Virus record (IMG/VR): IMGVR_UViG_3300027668_000008
Location: 186,001 to 250,000 of that record
Reading direction: 5' to 3' (one strand)
From: a virus
Length of the DNA: 64,000 nt
Shown here piece by piece: positions 23,569-32,418 of the stretch. Below the pieces are notes generated by a model. It saw nothing but the letters and a program-made list of their open reading frames with translations, made no database searches and was not told the origin of the DNA. How positions within the stretch are numbered: the first letter of the stretch is position 1; the number at the start of each line of letters is the position of its first letter. The position numbers and the translations under genes are program-made.

Positions 23569-24969
23569 ATGGCAAGACAGTTTTTTTATGACAATCAGAT
23601 TAGAAGATTCTTACTACAATTTGTAAGATTGTTTAGTAATTTTCAAGTAGAAGTTGGTGCTAAGAATGCCAGTGGTGACAGAGACTTGCTTACAATTCCA
23701 GTAACATACGGCGACATGAGTCGTAACGTTGCCCAAGTAATGAGAGATGCAAGTGAGAACAAAGTATTAAGTGCTCCTCGAATGACTACGCATATACAAA
23801 GTATGACATATAGTAGAGAACGTGTACAAGAGCCTAACTTTGTAGATAAGTTACACGTTAGACAACGAAAATTTAATGACAGTACAAAGACATACAGTCG
23901 TACTCAAGGTAATGCTGTAACTGTTGAAAGACATATGCCTGTTCCTTATGACCTAAGATTAAACTTAGATATTTGGACTACTAACACTGAAATGAAATTA
24001 CAAGTATTAGAACAAATTTTATGTTTGTTTAATCCGAGTTTAGAAATACAAAGTACAGACAACTACGTCGACTGGACTAGTTTAAGTTTAGTACAATTAG
24101 AAAACGTAAACTTTAGTAGTAGAAGTATTCCTGTTGGAACCGAAGACCAAATAGATATTGCAACATTAGAATTTAGTATGCCTATTTGGTTAAGTATGCC
24201 TGCTAATGTTAAGAAGATGGGTGTTATACACAAAATTATTAATAGTGTCTATGATGGAAGTGGAGACTTAGTAAATTCAGTTAGTGATGACAATTTAGTT
24301 ATGGGAACAAGACGTGCTGTTACACCAGGTAATTATGGTGCTGTACTTTTAAATGGTCAAGCAGAACTTGTTGACACAAACGCAGAAAGTACTCGTGACA
24401 CTTTAGATACTACTGTAATTCTTACTGAAAATTTAACAAAACCAAGTTGGAGAGCAGTCTTAGAACAATACGGGCCTATTAATCCAGGTATAACACAGAT
24501 ACGTTTTATACAAGACAATGACGCTGAGGTTGTAGGAACCATTGCATATCACCCAGCAGACCCTCATATCCTCCTTGTAACGGTAGATAGTGACACGATC
24601 CCGGTTAATACACTAACAGCAATTAATTCAATCATACGCCCATCTAAAGCGACAGCGACAAGTGTAGTTAAAACGACAGGTAATCGTTATTTAATTTTAG
24701 AAGATATTGGAAAAACAACATCACCGGCACAAGTAGACGGTCCAGATTTTTGGAAAAGCAATGCAGGTGTAGACTTTGTTGCTAACACAAATGATATTAT
24801 TAAATGGGACGGGGAGAAATGGGTTATAGATTTTGACGCTAGTGCAACCGAAACATTAAGTTATGTTACTAATGCTACAACTGGTATCCAATACAAATGG
24901 ACTGGTACACAATGGCTTAAAAGTTATGAAGGGGAGTATGCTCCTAAAAACTGGAGAGTTGTTATCTAA
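23569..24969 (+). CDS. 15: tail completion and sheath stabiliser gp15
   Basis: 466 aa. FFYDNQIRRFLLQFVRLFSN-FQVEV, TIPVTYGDMSRNVAQVMRD, PYDLRLNLDIWTTNTEMKLQ-VLEQIL, and FNPSLEIQSTDNYVD align with T4 gp15 (FYNSSFRRYATLMGDLFSNI, PSPIKMIYELSIFTRYEDDM). gp15 caps the sheath and joins head to tail. Roughly 230 C-terminal residues have no T4 counterpart and end with WKGxxW-type hairpins (IIKWDGEKWVID, YKWTGTQWLKSYEG). The 3' end overlaps a convergent gene by 4 bases. Confidence 0.85.
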   Translation: MARQFFYDNQIRRFLLQFVRLFSNFQVEVGAKNASGDRDLLTIPVTYGDMSRNVAQVMRDASENKVLSAPRMTTHIQSMTYSRERVQEPNFVDKLHVRQRKFNDSTKTYSRTQGNAVTVERHMPVPYDLRLNLDIWTTNTEMKLQVLEQILCLFNPSLEIQSTDNYVDWTSLSLVQLENVNFSSRSIPVGTEDQIDIATLEFSMPIWLSMPANVKKMGVIHKIINSVYDGSGDLVNSVSDDNLVMGTRRAVTPGNYGAVLLNGQAELVDTNAESTRDTLDTTVILTENLTKPSWRAVLEQYGPINPGITQIRFIQDNDAEVVGTIAYHPADPHILLVTVDSDTIPVNTLTAINSIIRPSKATATSVVKTTGNRYLILEDIGKTTSPAQVDGPDFWKSNAGVDFVANTNDIIKWDGEKWVIDFDASATETLSYVTNATTGIQYKWTGTQWLKSYEGEYAPKNWRVVI

Positions 24970-25736
24970 TCGTTCCACTTGTACTTTAACTGAACGCCTA
25001 TATCCATATCACTAATAAAAGTTCTGTAGTCTAAATACTTTACGTTTTTACACCACTTCCAATCGTCTGGAAATGTGTAAGCAGGATTATCATTTACCCA
25101 GTGAAAATTAACATCTTTGTAAGAATCAAATATAACTTTCATGTGTGCAATCCATTTCGCATCTGATGACGGTTCTGTTGATGATGGATAATTTTCTGTA
25201 TCCGCATATACATTATTTGTTAATTCAGGATCTCTTTGATTATCGAACCCAATCAAATATACTTCCTTATGCTTGTCAAAACAAGCCAAATATGTTGCGA
25301 TTGTTCCCGAGTTATAGTAACTAATATTTTGTGGAATTAAATGAAACTTACCCGGGTATTTTACAACATTCTTAGCAGTTGTATATACAATATTATTTTC
25401 ACCAAAGCCTGAGTTGGCTATTTCTTTTGTCATATTATCTAACATAGTGACAGTGAAATCTGGTTTCATATCTCTATATATAGCATTACACCCGTAAGTT
25501 TGACAACGTTTGTTTGCTAACAAGCCTCCACTATGATTTTCAATATACTCTAAGGAAAATTGTTTTCGTACTCTGCTATTACCGTTACCAATTACAACTG
25601 CATAACCACGATGGTCATCATTCATAATCGTTCTGGGTATCCACTCTCGGTCTTCTGTTCTAACACCGTCGGTTAAACTAACATTGTGTATGACAAATTC
25701 GCCTTCGTAGTCGTCTGAGTAAAATGGAAGTTTCAT
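24966..25736 (-). CDS. Rossmann-type protein, possible glycan enzyme
   Basis: 256 aa. After a Trp-rich N-terminus, YAVVIGNGNSRVRKQFSLEY and LLANKRCQTYGCNAIYRDMKPDFTVTMLDN form a pattern seen in 6-hydroxymethylpterin-kinase-like (DUF115) and sialyltransferase-like proteins. That is a GNGxS loop, then a TYGCNAxxRD segment, then a DxxM strand. VYLIGFDNQRDPELTNNVYAD (about 168-188) is a second conserved loop. Last gene of the late fibre operon, preceded by a TATAAATA box (25761-25768). A role in sugar transfer on host or virion glycans is guessed from neighbours and fold. Confidence 0.5.
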   Translation of the reverse strand: MKLPFYSDDYEGEFVIHNVSLTDGVRTEDREWIPRTIMNDDHRGYAVVIGNGNSRVRKQFSLEYIENHSGGLLANKRCQTYGCNAIYRDMKPDFTVTMLDNMTKEIANSGFGENNIVYTTAKNVVKYPGKFHLIPQNISYYNSGTIATYLACFDKHKEVYLIGFDNQRDPELTNNVYADTENYPSSTEPSSDAKWIAHMKVIFDSYKDVNFHWVNDNPAYTFPDDWKWCKNVKYLDYRTFISDMDIGVQLKYKWND

Positions 25737-25760
25737 ATGTTGTTACCTTTATATTAGTAA

Positions 25761-25768
25761 TATTTATA
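25761..25768 (-). promoter_or_regulatory. perfect late promoter box TATAAATA overlapping a stop codon
   Basis: TATAAATA on the minus strand, 24 bases before the ATG at 25736. The TAA within it (25764-25766) is also the stop of the permease gene. Confidence 0.6.
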
Positions 25769-26801
25769 TGAAAAGCATTGCTCCGGCAGTTAGTATAACC
25801 AAACTACCCCAAAGCCCGAGTATGGTAGCATAATAACGCAATTTGGTACCAAAGTAAAGCATTCCTATTGCCACGCACTTGTGCATTGGACTAATCAAAT
25901 ATCCTACAAAGTCTACTGCAAAGAACCACGGCAAATATTCTATACCATATATAGTTGCCATAATAACTGTTAATGCACCAAAACGTGAACTACTTCCTAA
26001 TGCAAATGCACCGGCAAAACTAGCCAAACTTAACATAGTAAACCCCCAAAGAGTGTTAATGTCAAGTCCACTTGTTTCTAAAAATGTTTTAATTTGTTCT
26101 GTATTTTCTCTAGCAATATTTGCCGCAATAATGATAAGTGCGACCCAGCCAATTAGTCTAAAATCAACATAGCCTAATAACTTCTTGATGTTAAAAGTCT
26201 TTGTTACAAGTATGTAATAAGCAGTTAAAGATCCAAATACCCACATAAAGTCTAGTCCGGCAATAATACCGCCCACACCTGCAACGTAGGGAAAAACATA
26301 TCTAGTTATTCTACTAACTTTAATTTCTGTTCCGCAGTCACCAATTTCAATATCACTTTCTTTTACACCCCATACCAAGTATGAAATAATAAAAATAAGA
26401 GATACTGCTAACAAGGGCCACATCATTCCCATAAATTGTCCGTATGAGATACCAAACGCCGCCATTGGTAAAATAACTGTTTTCTCTAACGGTGACCAGA
26501 AATAATAATGGTGTGTACTTACATAATCAATAGGACCAAACTTATCTCTACCACAACACCCTTTGTCGGGTGCCATAGTTTCGAGCATTCCTGCACTCAC
26601 TGTAACCCTTCCTTTAATAGGAAGTATGCCTGTTAATGCACTCACTATTGCTACAACAGATTTTTTACTTTTTAAATTTTGTTCAAAGAAACAAAACAGA
26701 TCCTTAAATAATCCATTTTCTTTTACCATACCTGCAATCATCATTACAAATACGATTAAAAATAAATATATTTGACCCTTTAATATTAAGTCAATAATCA
26801 A
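25764..26801 (-). CDS. DUF401-like integral membrane transporter
   Basis: 345 aa with about nine hydrophobic segments. ALTGILPIKGRVTVSAGMLE recalls the LPMPGGALFSAP loop of DUF401/ion-transporter-superfamily permeases, and YLISPMHKCVAIGMLYFGTK recalls their SPxHxCLVxxxEYF loop. It would lie in the inner membrane and move an unknown solute, probably an anion. The start is TTG in a TTGA overlap with the upstream stop (26798-26801). The gene is embedded in the late fibre operon, so the protein should be made late. Confidence 0.6.
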   Translation of the reverse strand: MIIDLILKGQIYLFLIVFVMMIAGMVKENGLFKDLFCFFEQNLKSKKSVVAIVSALTGILPIKGRVTVSAGMLETMAPDKGCCGRDKFGPIDYVSTHHYYFWSPLEKTVILPMAAFGISYGQFMGMMWPLLAVSLIFIISYLVWGVKESDIEIGDCGTEIKVSRITRYVFPYVAGVGGIIAGLDFMWVFGSLTAYYILVTKTFNIKKLLGYVDFRLIGWVALIIIAANIARENTEQIKTFLETSGLDINTLWGFTMLSLASFAGAFALGSSSRFGALTVIMATIYGIEYLPWFFAVDFVGYLISPMHKCVAIGMLYFGTKLRYYATILGLWGSLVILTAGAMLFI

Positions 26802-27589
26802 TTATTGTTTCCTTTTTGTATCGAAATCTTTAGTTGTTCCGTAAGTTCTGAAGAGTTACCCAACTGTGCTTGTTGATTACTGTTATGTACTATTTGTGCA
26901 GTCCTACGTTCATTGTGTACAAACACATCACTTGCAAGTTCTATTGCTTTAGTTTGGTCTTCATATGTTAACATTGTTAAACTGTCCATGTTTCCAACAC
27001 CTACTTTCCCGTATGCAATCATATCCATAGCCGATTGTTTACCTAAACGTTTAACCCAATAATCTCGTTCAGCCGCTTCTATTTTCTCTGGGTGATCAAA
27101 AATATCAATTAACTTTGATCCATCTTCCAATATGCCATATTCGCTTTCAGATAATTCCTGTATCAAATTTAAATACATTAAACGTTCTTCTCTATGACCT
27201 CTAAGTAATCTTACAAATCCATCACGTTTTGCTTCTGCATAATTTATTTCAATTTGTGCTCTACGTTTTACAAATTCATCATCAGTTTTTTCAATATCGT
27301 GTTTCCACTCATCGATTGTTAATTCAATTTTTGCAAGTTCGTATTCTTGTGAGGTAATAGAATGTTCTCTACCTTGTATTTCCATAAGGTACTGTTTCAT
27401 TGCACCATACGGAGTAATACCAGCCTGTCCAATAAAATGCCTCATTTTAAATTCTGGCATAACAAAGTTTCTGCTTATACTATATCCTACTATATCTGCT
27501 TGTTCTGTTGTTAACTCATCTATGTCAGATTTTAAGTCTTTACCTGTTACTTGCATAGATGATTTTAAACTATCAAACGTTTTGCCCAT
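26798..27589 (-). CDS. conserved hypothetical helical protein
   Basis: 263 aa, almost all helical and charged. MRHFIGQAGITPYGAMKQYL is a distinctive N-terminal segment. The long coiled-coil-like helix LAKIELTIDEWKHDIEKTDD is followed by a basic helix (RRAQIEINYAEAKRDGFVRL). DRD/DYWVKRLGKQSAMDMIAYGK lies near residue 180. No family recognised. It is translationally linked to the downstream permease by a 4-base overlap and lies 5 bases from the upstream oxygenase. Confidence 0.5.
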   Translation of the reverse strand: MGKTFDSLKSSMQVTGKDLKSDIDELTTEQADIVGYSISRNFVMPEFKMRHFIGQAGITPYGAMKQYLMEIQGREHSITSQEYELAKIELTIDEWKHDIEKTDDEFVKRRAQIEINYAEAKRDGFVRLLRGHREERLMYLNLIQELSESEYGILEDGSKLIDIFDHPEKIEAAERDYWVKRLGKQSAMDMIAYGKVGVGNMDSLTMLTYEDQTKAIELASDVFVHNERRTAQIVHNSNQQAQLGNSSELTEQLKISIQKGNNN

Positions 27590-27594
27590 ATGTG

Positions 27595-28200
27595 TTATCC
27601 TCCAATATATCTAGGTGTTTGAAACCGTATATTAAATGCAACATTTATTCGTTGCATATTACTTTTATTTGTTTCTGTTTCATGTGGCATCCAAGCGGGC
27701 CACAAAATTAATTGTCCATTTGTAGGAGATATACTATATCTACTAGTAAACGGTGCGTGGGGGTGACAACTTTCTGTTAAGTTCATCGGATTGTGCCAAA
27801 CAATATCACCTGTGTCTTTTCCTTGTAAGTAGTAAACTGCTACATAATGATGAAGTCTGTGATCATGTAAGGCATTTTTACTGTCTGGTTCATTTATATT
27901 TGTCCAGTATCCAATATCTGGTGCACCGTAATTTCTAAGTTTTTCATTATACAATGGGTCGGCTTCTGCATATGTTTCTATTGCACTATTACATAACAAG
28001 CGAAGTTCTTCTACTAACCATTGTATATCTGGATAGTTGAATTCGTGTCTCCAGCAACCTCTGTTACTAAAGTTTAATTGCTTTTCATCTGTTTGTTTTT
28101 TTATGTTTTGTGCATATTCAATCATAGAGTTACGTTGTGATTCTGATCCAACATCATCTTTTACGAAAACATCTGCTTGTAATATTTTAAATTTGTTCAT
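27595..28200 (-). CDS. 2OG-Fe(II) oxygenase, second copy
   Basis: 201 aa of the small 2OG oxygenase type found in marine phages. LHDHRLHHYVAVYYLQ supplies the HxH/HxD pair (H112, H114), distal H173 is in WPAWMPHETE, and R184 in MQRINVAFNI would bind 2-oxoglutarate. GQLILWPAW is the family's usual strand before the distal His. It overlaps the U32-like/methyltransferase gene by 14 bases, so the two may modify the same target. Confidence 0.75.
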   Translation of the reverse strand: MNKFKILQADVFVKDDVGSESQRNSMIEYAQNIKKQTDEKQLNFSNRGCWRHEFNYPDIQWLVEELRLLCNSAIETYAEADPLYNEKLRNYGAPDIGYWTNINEPDSKNALHDHRLHHYVAVYYLQGKDTGDIVWHNPMNLTESCHPHAPFTSRYSISPTNGQLILWPAWMPHETETNKSNMQRINVAFNIRFQTPRYIGG

Positions 28201-29812
28201 TTCTTTTTACTACCATTACATATAAACCGTTCCACCATTTAGTTTTATCTTCTATATTATTAAGAATTAACTTTTCAAATTCTATTTTATAATTTGTGTT
28301 TAATATTCCTTGTTTACTACCATTAACAACTCCTTGCCAATTAGCATCATCGAATATTAATATGGCTTCATCTGCCCAATACTTACTATAATGTTCAACT
28401 GCTTTTGCCGTTAGTTCTTGGTCATGTGGACCATCATAGAAAAACAAATCGTACCCGTTGTCTTCTAATTTAACATTAAGCATATCGTCGTTATAAACTT
28501 TTAAATTTTTATAACTACTTGTATTGTTGTCAAACTGTTTCTTATTATTAGTTGGTAGTTTAAATTCTCCGCTTTCGGGATTGATATTTTCATTCCAATT
28601 ATCAACACAAGTTACTGGAATATTTGTATCTAAAACACTAATAGCGGTAGAGCCCATAGCACTACCTACTTCTAAATACATTATACTATCTTTTCCCAAT
28701 TGATGCAAGAGTTTTTTTACTCGTTCACTAGTTAATCCTTGTATGTTATTAGTATAGTCGTTGTTTTCATGCGATACTAGTGCTTGTACTAATGTTATTG
28801 CCTTGCTATTATTGACTTTTCCAGACTTACTTTCATAAACTTTATCGCAAAAATTACAATCCCAACAATCAAATTTACAAGTCTTAATTATTTTTCGCCA
28901 AGCATTTATTGGCTTGTCTTTTAAATTAGTATCATCAAGATATTGTTCGAATCCACTAACTAATATTTCCTTCTTGTTATGGTAATTTTCAACTATTTTT
29001 AGAGTTTCATAGAAACGTTTTATATTTTCTCTGCCATGCATTTTAAATACATCAACATACTTTGCTAGTTCTACCCAGTCTTCTCTCCATGGAGGAAAGT
29101 TTGCTTTCTTTAGATCTGAACTAGGGTCAGTAATATCCCATTTGGAACAACTTACTCTGCTGATAGGATCATTAAAATATTGAGGATTATCACCAACTCT
29201 GGTATTATTAAATTGAAAATGTTCTTCCATCATAGCACAACCTCCGGCACAACCTTCATTTGCTAATAAAGAAATTTTCATATCATACTTGTCCGCGGCT
29301 TTTCGTATACGAGCAAGACTATCGTGATCTCGCATTAAATCTCTATGCAAGTTTACATAATGAAATCCGTGTTTACCTAATTCAGCAACATCTTTAGCCG
29401 TTTGTACTTGTCTAAGAATTGTATTTTTTATTAAAAGTTTAGGAAACTTTTTCTGTATTTGTCCAGTTGCTACCCAATGTGTGTGAGGTATAGTTGCACT
29501 ATGTACTCCTGCATTATATAACTGATCGAAGTTATGTATCCACGTATCTAAATTGTCTTGCGAAGGTCTAACTTCAATATTATTAAATGTTGCACTTATA
29601 GGTATGCCTGTTGCTTCTTGTATTTTAAGTGCTACTGATATTAATTCATTTGTGTCAGAAGCAAACACATCACCCATAGCATCTTGCTCAAAAGGAGGCA
29701 TTCTACAAGTAAAGTAAATATCGTAAATCACTTCTCGATGATTAATACAAAAATCTACAAAATGTTGTAACTGGGTATTATTTAACTTTGGGTTAAGCGG
29801 TATACTGAACAT
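28187..29812 (-). CDS. fusion of U32-like TIM-barrel protein and SAM methyltransferase
   Basis: 541 aa. Residues 1-330: barrel-like domain with YDIYFTCRMPPFEQDAMGDV, LLIKNTILRQVQTAKDVAEL, then SLLANEGCAGGCAMMEEHFQ and RVSCSKWDITDP, and a cluster CKFDCWDCNFC near 310. The cysteine layout resembles peptidase-U32-family proteins. Residues about 370-541: class I methyltransferase with IMYLEVGSAMGSTAISVLD (SAM loop), VTCVDNW, LFFYDGPHDQE, and AILIFDDANWQGV, like the Methyltransf_24 group. The fusion suggests two steps on one substrate. Sits in the late operon after the fibre genes. Substrate unknown. Confidence 0.6.
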   Translation of the reverse strand: MFSIPLNPKLNNTQLQHFVDFCINHREVIYDIYFTCRMPPFEQDAMGDVFASDTNELISVALKIQEATGIPISATFNNIEVRPSQDNLDTWIHNFDQLYNAGVHSATIPHTHWVATGQIQKKFPKLLIKNTILRQVQTAKDVAELGKHGFHYVNLHRDLMRDHDSLARIRKAADKYDMKISLLANEGCAGGCAMMEEHFQFNNTRVGDNPQYFNDPISRVSCSKWDITDPSSDLKKANFPPWREDWVELAKYVDVFKMHGRENIKRFYETLKIVENYHNKKEILVSGFEQYLDDTNLKDKPINAWRKIIKTCKFDCWDCNFCDKVYESKSGKVNNSKAITLVQALVSHENNDYTNNIQGLTSERVKKLLHQLGKDSIMYLEVGSAMGSTAISVLDTNIPVTCVDNWNENINPESGEFKLPTNNKKQFDNNTSSYKNLKVYNDDMLNVKLEDNGYDLFFYDGPHDQELTAKAVEHYSKYWADEAILIFDDANWQGVVNGSKQGILNTNYKIEFEKLILNNIEDKTKWWNGLYVMVVKRNEQI

Positions 29813-29818
29813 TGAGCC

Positions 29819-30544
29819 TTACACATTAAGTTGTGCGGCAGTCGTCGTTCCTGTACTTGTTTGTAATGCTACTGGCATTGTCATTTCGAATCTTTGATGC
29901 ATTAATACAAAACAGGCGCTGATGTCTGCACAATTTTTGATTTCCGTTTCTACGACTTGTTTACTTGCTAGTAAAGTTCTAACTTTTCCATCGTGATTAT
30001 TGATTGCTTGTCCTATTAGCCTTGCCATGTCTGCTTTTTCGATTCCTCTACTTGTTGCTAGTGCGTCAAGTAACGGAACAGTGGCTGAATTATTTTTATT
30101 ATACTTGATATAATCTGATTTTTGCTTATCCCAAGTACTACTTTCTAATACACTAACATTAATATTTAGTGCTTGTAATCTATGGTCATAAATTTCATCT
30201 AATTGTTTACGCATAACTGCTTTCATAAAAGCAGTACAATTTGTAACGTCATCAGTTGTTAATGTATATTTTTCTTTTTCGCCTGTGGGTTCTGAACTTT
30301 CGTGTAACCCCATTTGTTCATCTTCAAGTGTACCCGGTCTAATGCTTACATGACCTTTCCAGCCTTGTGTTAGTAACCATGCTTTTGCAACGGCGTCTGT
30401 CAATATCGTTGGCTCTAAATGTAAATAAGGTATGATGTCTTTGTGTGTATCAGGTATAAATCCTACACAGTAATTTAAATATCTGCCATATATTTTTACA
30501 GGACCTAATTCTTTTTGTGTTTTCATTTTAAATAAAATATACAT
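29819..30544 (-). CDS. conserved phage protein linked to tail fibre
   Basis: 241 aa from the ATG at 30544, which has GGAGAG at a good distance; an upstream ATG at 30559 overlaps the fibre gene and lacks one. Contains PYLHLEPTILTDAVAKAWLL near the start and a helical middle (FMKAVMRKQLDEIYDHRLQA, LLDALATSRGIEKADMARLI). The C-terminus ends VALQTSTGTTTAAQLNV. Directly follows the adhesin-like 622-aa gene, the usual place of a fibre chaperone. That role is inferred from position. Confidence 0.5.
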   Translation of the reverse strand: MYILFKMKTQKELGPVKIYGRYLNYCVGFIPDTHKDIIPYLHLEPTILTDAVAKAWLLTQGWKGHVSIRPGTLEDEQMGLHESSEPTGEKEKYTLTTDDVTNCTAFMKAVMRKQLDEIYDHRLQALNINVSVLESSTWDKQKSDYIKYNKNNSATVPLLDALATSRGIEKADMARLIGQAINNHDGKVRTLLASKQVVETEIKNCADISACFVLMHQRFEMTMPVALQTSTGTTTAAQLNV

Positions 30545-30546
30545 AA

Positions 30547-32415
30547 TTATGCTCTCCAAACACAGTGTCCTGAGCTTCCGCCTGCTACGCCTGTTCTTAC
30601 TGATCCAGAACCTAGTTCAGTTCCTGAGTTAGTTGCATATGTCCACTTCCAACCTCTGTTGTTCTGTGAACCATCATAATTACCCATACTATACTGATGT
30701 GCTTGTCCCATATCTAAATTTTCTTCCCCACAGTTTGTAATTGGTTTAGTAACTGTTGTTGTAACTGTTTCCGATGAGTAACTCCATACTCTTACATTAT
30801 TACCACCATTGTAACTTCCTTCGTTGCCAGCATAACCATAACCTAGTTTGTCTGCCCAACCTTTTTGCTGACTGTTAATACCCGGTTTATTAGTTGGTGT
30901 TGTCATTGTAACTTGTGTGCCTGTTGACCAAACAAATTTTCTACAATCATTTACATCTTGCCAAACATAACCATAATTTTCACCACTGTGACTTGCACAA
31001 CCTGACTGCATAGCATCACCACTTAATGAATCCTGTCCTTGGTCAGAATACATAGTTCCGTTTGCTAAATTCATAACATCTACGTTTGCATTACCACCGC
31101 CTACAATCCAAGCCTTTTCGTGTTCTTTAAATAGTGTAGCACAATCGTTTCTTCCCCATTGCAGATTTGGTCCATTACCGCCAGTGTAGGTTGACATATG
31201 GAAATTTGTTGTTGCCGCACTAGTACCTGGCCAAGTGTCATCTGCACTCCAAAGATACCCATGTGTTAGTGTACATACACCGGAAGTATATGCCGCGGCA
31301 TAGGTCAGTACATCACCATTATTAGTCATAACGTCAGTTGCATGAACCATTGTGTTTACGTTTTTCCACGGACTTGAACTTTGGTAACCGCCCATAACAA
31401 ATCCAGTTGTAATAACTTGTCTTGTTAAGAAAGGTTGTGCTCCGCTACTTCCAGCGGCTTCGACCCAATCACTGCCATCATATAACATTAATTTTTTTGT
31501 ACCACTGTTATAGTAAACTTGTCCTGCCGCTAAATTACTTGACGGATCACTCGACAATGATTTAAAATCAACCGGTCCACCAAATTGCGGTGTTGTATCT
31601 TCAATAATATTAGATATACCTGCTGACTGAATAGAACTAATAGAAGTAAATCCAAAGTTACCACTTCCATCTGTTTTTAAAACCATGTTTGCAGATCCAT
31701 CACTAATACTTAAATCAGTTAATGCAGTTGGTATAGTGGGTTTGTTAGATAAATCATTATAACTAATTGTAACACCAGTTAAATTACTTGTATTTGTTTG
31801 TATTGCGTTACCCATGTATGCATGATTTTCGCATTGGTAATGAAGTACAGGTGGCGTATCATCTGTGATTGTAATTTCTGTATAGGCTCCGGCTTGACCG
31901 GCTGTTCCATTTTGTGTTACGTTTGTTGTATATGCAGAAGTTTTATCTGCTTTTAAGAAAAATCTAATTGCGTGAGTATTATTACTACTATGTGAAGTAT
32001 CAAATCTATATGCTCTTCCAGGAGTAAACACAAAATATGGTGCTTGAATTCCGTCCATAAAGTATCCTTTAGACGATCCTGTACCGTTGTATCTGTGTGT
32101 TGCAGTTTTGTCTAAAGATTGTACTATAATATCAATTCTACTTCCAAAAGGTCTTGCGTGTGATCCTGCGTCAACATATGCTTTAATAGATTGTTGTGTG
32201 GCTAAATGCTCGTCCGAATCAGATGTCATAGCATCTTCGTCTTTAACAGCACTACCTGAAACAGATGTATCTAATTGTGCATTTGTTAAAATTGGGGAAG
32301 AATTTGCTGTATTTAATTGTTGCCATACAGAGTCTGTACTGTTGTAAACAAAACTTACTCCACCTACAACTACTACTGTCCCGTTTGATGGACTTGCTGG
32401 AAATGTTGCCGCCAT
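30547..32415 (-). CDS. tail fibre/adhesin with cupredoxin-like segment and C-terminal repeats
   Basis: 622 aa. After a fibre N-terminus (GTVVVVGGVSFVYNSTDSVW, LATQQSIKAYVD), residues about 120-210 resemble a cupredoxin: GRAYRFDTSHSSNNTHAIRF to HYQCENHAYMGNAI, with Cys-x2-His-x3-Met ligands. A QVYYNSGTKKLMLYDGSDWV hairpin follows. The last ~290 residues repeat Gly/Asn/Trp-rich units (AWIVGGGN, NYGYVWQDVNDCRKFVW, LGYGYAGN...VRVWSY, NNRGWKWTYATNSG) that could form a propeller-like receptor-binding head. The end GHCVWRA is a typical tip strand. Probable host-recognition protein. Confidence 0.65.
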   Translation of the reverse strand: MAATFPASPSNGTVVVVGGVSFVYNSTDSVWQQLNTANSSPILTNAQLDTSVSGSAVKDEDAMTSDSDEHLATQQSIKAYVDAGSHARPFGSRIDIIVQSLDKTATHRYNGTGSSKGYFMDGIQAPYFVFTPGRAYRFDTSHSSNNTHAIRFFLKADKTSAYTTNVTQNGTAGQAGAYTEITITDDTPPVLHYQCENHAYMGNAIQTNTSNLTGVTISYNDLSNKPTIPTALTDLSISDGSANMVLKTDGSGNFGFTSISSIQSAGISNIIEDTTPQFGGPVDFKSLSSDPSSNLAAGQVYYNSGTKKLMLYDGSDWVEAAGSSGAQPFLTRQVITTGFVMGGYQSSSPWKNVNTMVHATDVMTNNGDVLTYAAAYTSGVCTLTHGYLWSADDTWPGTSAATTNFHMSTYTGGNGPNLQWGRNDCATLFKEHEKAWIVGGGNANVDVMNLANGTMYSDQGQDSLSGDAMQSGCASHSGENYGYVWQDVNDCRKFVWSTGTQVTMTTPTNKPGINSQQKGWADKLGYGYAGNEGSYNGGNNVRVWSYSSETVTTTVTKPITNCGEENLDMGQAHQYSMGNYDGSQNNRGWKWTYATNSGTELGSGSVRTGVAGGSSGHCVWRA

Positions 32416-32418
32416 AAT

